Source of the DNA: Dermacoccus nishinomiyaensis
GTDB taxonomy: Bacteria > Actinomycetota > Actinomycetes > Actinomycetales > Dermatophilaceae
DNA length: 64,000 nucleotides
NCBI RefSeq assembly: GCF_900447535.1
Contig: NZ_UFXX01000001.1
Coordinates: 1,736,001 to 1,800,000, forward strand
Direction: 5' to 3'
Shown here: piece by piece, positions 61,715-64,000 of the stretch
How the letters are laid out: every line of letters starts with the position of its first letter
How positions within the stretch are numbered: the first letter of the stretch is position 1
The notes under the pieces: model-generated
What the model saw: the letters and a program-made list of their open reading frames with translations, nothing else
Database searches by the model: none
Told to the model about the DNA's origin: nothing
Position numbers and translations under genes: made by a program

Positions 61715-63043
61715 ATGGGTCTGTTCGACAAGCTCGAGAGCAAGCTCGAACAAGGCGTCAACGGCGCTTTCGCGCGCGCGTTCAAGAGCGAGGTCCAGCC
61801 CGTCGAGATCGCGTCTGGAATCCGCCGCGCCATGGACGACCGCGCGGCGTCCGTCGGCAAGGGCAAGCGACCCATCGTCCCCAACCTGTTCACGATCGAG
61901 TTGTCGCCGACCGACTACGACCGCCTCTCCGAGTGGGGCGACGAACTCGACGACGAACTCATCGCGAGCGCCCAGGAGCACGCCGACGAGCAGCGCTACA
62001 TGCCCGGCGGCCCCCTGACGATCGTGCTCACCGAATCCGACGACCTCGAGACGGGCGTCTTCCGCCTACGCCCCGCAACGGCCAAGGCCGCGGATGCCCT
62101 CGCCCACCAGCGCAACAACCCGCGCCCGCAGCGCGAGACGCACCACGACGACACGAGCCACGACGCCGCGGCGCAGCCCACGGGCGCGAACCACGACGCC
62201 CACCTGGACACCCGCGATGCGTCCGATGCCTACGACGCTCACTCCGGCACGCACGCCGGCGTCGCGGGTGCCAGCGCCGCGAGCGCCCTCGGATCGACGA
62301 CGTCACCGCACCCGACCGGCCGCACGTTCGGTACGCGCATCAAGGACTACCTGCTCGGCAGCCCGCAGCCCACCACCGACTCGTCGCGCGGCCACGCCGA
62401 CGCCCCCCCGTCCGCAGCGTCCGAGTACGAGCGCAACGATGAACGCGGCTACCTCGACCGCGAGGCGCACGTCAGCGCCCCGCCAGTACAAGACTCATAC
62501 GCTGCCGACGACCACCTCGTCGAAGACGAAGCCGGATACGACGACTACGACCACCACGGTTTCGACGATGCCCACGCCGACGGTCGCGTCTACTCGGGCG
62601 ATGTCTACGTCGACGCCGAGAATCACGACAACCATGACGCGAACGCTCACCACGCCTGGGATGACGACAGCGACGCCGGCGACCCGACGGGCTACGAGCC
62701 TGCGCCGCGCCCGGAATCGGCGCGTCCGCGTCAGATGTCGCCGCGCGAACGCCCGTGGCTGAAGATCGACGGGCAGCGCTACCCCCTGCTCGGAGCCATC
62801 ACCGTCCTCGGGCGTGACGACGACGCCGACATCGTCGTCGATGACCCGGGCGTCAGCCGTCGTCACAGCGAGATCCGCATCACGCACGACGGTCCCCACC
62901 TCGTCATGAGCGTGCGCGATCTCGGGTCGACGAACGGCACCTACGTCAACGGCGAGCACGTCGGTTCGACGCACGTGCACGACGGCGACCGGTTGACCCT
63001 CGGGCGCACCCCCATGACCATCCATCTCGGAGACCGCCCATGA
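61715..63043 (+). CDS. fhaA: FhaA: DUF3662 and FHA domain protein
   Basis: A 442-residue cytoplasmic phosphothreonine-binding protein of the cell-division/cell-wall control cluster. Residues 1-125 are the DUF3662 domain (MGLFDKLESKLEQGVNGAFA). About residues 140-345 are a disordered, Asp/His-rich linker. Residues 350-435 are an FHA domain with LGRDDDADIVV, SRRHSEI and GSTNGTYVNG. In mycobacteria FhaA binds phosphorylated MviN/MurJ and Pkn kinases. TGGAGG precedes ATG 61715; the stop overlaps fhaB by 4 bases. Confidence 0.95.
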   Translation: MGLFDKLESKLEQGVNGAFARAFKSEVQPVEIASGIRRAMDDRAASVGKGKRPIVPNLFTIELSPTDYDRLSEWGDELDDELIASAQEHADEQRYMPGGPLTIVLTESDDLETGVFRLRPATAKAADALAHQRNNPRPQRETHHDDTSHDAAAQPTGANHDAHLDTRDASDAYDAHSGTHAGVAGASAASALGSTTSPHPTGRTFGTRIKDYLLGSPQPTTDSSRGHADAPPSAASEYERNDERGYLDREAHVSAPPVQDSYAADDHLVEDEAGYDDYDHHGFDDAHADGRVYSGDVYVDAENHDNHDANAHHAWDDDSDAGDPTGYEPAPRPESARPRQMSPRERPWLKIDGQRYPLLGAITVLGRDDDADIVVDDPGVSRRHSEIRITHDGPHLVMSVRDLGSTNGTYVNGEHVGSTHVHDGDRLTLGRTPMTIHLGDRP

Positions 63044-63510
63044 ACGAACTGACGATGACGGCCATCCGCTACGGCCTGCTCGCGCTGCTGTGGTTCTTCG
63101 TGTTCGCCGTCGTCGGCGTGCTCCGTTCCGACCTGTACGGCGCGAAGACGGGTGGTGGCCGTGCCTCGCGCGCTGTTTCACGTGAAACGAAGGCCAAGAC
63201 ACCCCGCGCCGTGCGCAAGGGCCCGACGCATCTCGCCATCATCGAAGGCGCGATGCGCGGCACCACGCTGCCGCTGTCGGAATCCGGCACCTTGCTCGGA
63301 CGCAACCCCGAGTGCTCGCTCGTGCTGAGCGACGACTTCGCCTCGGGTCGCCACGCCCGCATCTACCCCGAATCCGACGGCTGGTACCTCGACGACCTGG
63401 GATCGACGAACGGCACGTACATCGGTGCTGAACGCATCGGTGAGCACGTGCGCGTCGAACCGGGCACCCGTATCCGTATCGGCCGCACCGTCCTCGAACT
63501 GAGGAAGTGA
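63040..63510 (+). CDS. fhaB: FhaB/FipA-type FHA domain membrane protein
   Basis: A 156-residue protein with one N-terminal membrane helix (LLALLWFFVFAVVGVL), a short basic linker and a C-terminal FHA domain (LLGRNPECSLVLSDD, GRHARIYPE, LGSTNGTYIGAERI). It couples kinase signalling to division and cell-wall enzymes in this cluster. The ATG overlaps fhaA stop (ATGA), and pstP starts two bases after its stop. The linker is encoded by a parS-like sequence, giving AVSRETKAK. Confidence 0.94.
   Translation: MNELTMTAIRYGLLALLWFFVFAVVGVLRSDLYGAKTGGGRASRAVSRETKAKTPRAVRKGPTHLAIIEGAMRGTTLPLSESGTLLGRNPECSLVLSDDFASGRHARIYPESDGWYLDDLGSTNGTYIGAERIGEHVRVEPGTRIRIGRTVLELRK
63174..63189. promoter_or_regulatory. 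parS: parS-like site (15/16) inside fhaB
   Basis: TGTTTCACGTGAAACG, one mismatch at the last base, within the fhaB linker codons. Confidence 0.75.
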
Positions 63511-63512
63511 CC

Positions 63513-64000
63513 ATGCCCATCGCACTCAGATACGCCGCACGATCCGACGTCGGTCTCGGCTCGAAGAAGCGCAACGAGGACTCGGCCTACGCGAGCAGCT
63601 CGATGCTCGTGCTCGCCGACGGCATGGGCGGCCACGCCGCAGGTGACGTCGCGAGCTCCACCGTCGTCGGCGAACTCGTGCAGCTCGACGGCGACGACAT
63701 CGGCGCCGACGACGCTCTCGACCAACTCGCCGACGGCATCGCCGAGGCCAACGAGAAGTTGCGCAGCGAGATGGACGCCGATCCCACCCGCGAGGGCATG
63801 GGCACCACCCTGATCGTGCTGCTCAAGACCGGCCGGCAGCTCGCAATGGCGAACATCGGCGACAGCCGCGCCTACCAGCTGCGTGACGGCAAGTTCACGC
63901 AGATCACGAAGGACCACTCCTTCGTCCAGAGCCTTCTCGACTCCGGCCGCATCACCCCCGACGAGGCCGTCCACCACCCGCAGCGCAGCCTCGTCACGCG
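63513..64000 (+). CDS. pstP: PP2C-type serine/threonine phosphatase, partial
   Basis: The first 162 codons of a PP2C phosphatase that continues past the window edge. Metal-binding signatures are SKKRNEDSAY (residues 17-26), VLADGMGGHAAG (33-44) and IGDSRAYQLRDG near 114-125. In Actinobacteria this gene follows fhaB and precedes rodA, pbpA and the kinases pknA and pknB; its product reverses their phosphorylations. Confidence 0.95.
   Translation, partial: MPIALRYAARSDVGLGSKKRNEDSAYASSSMLVLADGMGGHAAGDVASSTVVGELVQLDGDDIGADDALDQLADGIAEANEKLRSEMDADPTREGMGTTLIVLLKTGRQLAMANIGDSRAYQLRDGKFTQITKDHSFVQSLLDSGRITPDEAVHHPQRSLVT

Overview
The window is very GC-rich chromosomal DNA from an actinobacterium, most likely Micrococcales and possibly Dermacoccaceae-like (the family is a guess; the phylum is well supported). 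The support is strong G/C third-position bias, an fhaA-fhaB-pstP gene cluster at the right edge, many actinobacterial lipoproteins and domains, and TAnnnT -10 boxes 6-8 bases before start codons that imply leaderless mRNAs. Five parS-like sites (one perfect TGTTTCACGTGAAACA, three 15/16, one 14/16), four of them in the last 11 kb, place the right end close to the replication origin.

Left part, 1-25.6 kb: a threonine/serine dehydratase-like enzyme, an ABC exporter pair, a pentapeptide-repeat protein, a secreted serine protease, valine-catabolic mmsB-mmsA, a DJ-1/PfpI protein, a Nudix hydrolase, an HSL-type esterase, a DUF2332 protein, a small alarmone synthetase, an MDR oxidoreductase, Ser/Thr-stalk envelope proteins and three membrane proteins with disordered aromatic/Gln-rich N-termini. 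Two insertion sequences lie here. An intact IS3-like element sits exactly inside a tandem pair of 38-bp intergenic repeats. An ISL3 element with perfect 8-bp target duplications and a frameshifted transposase sits 33 bp before a gene that is itself frameshifted.

Middle, 25.6-44 kb: a defence-type accessory island. It holds a leftward operon of a DUF262/HNH GmrSD-like protein, an unrecognised 525-residue protein with a hydrophobic middle, and an HNH nuclease. Next is a rightward, tightly coupled SNF2 helicase - beta-class adenine methyltransferase - type III Res operon. A decayed pRiA4b ORF-3-like gene with an in-frame TAG follows. The last block is ADP-ribose themed: a macro-like/SIR2 fusion, a TY-Chap2-like protein, and an ADP-ribosylglycohydrolase fused to a CX5R phosphatase domain.

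Right part, 44-64 kb: mostly core genes. These are hypotheticals, DedA, SDR oxidoreductases, lipoproteins, a CYP152 peroxygenase with an OleT-type histidine, an Nei-like glycosylase, a DEDDh exonuclease, an NrtR-like Nudix regulator, a methyltransferase, glutaminase-STAS, two bacterial-PH membrane proteins, tRNA-Leu(CAG) and the fhaA-fhaB-pstP operon, which runs off the edge.
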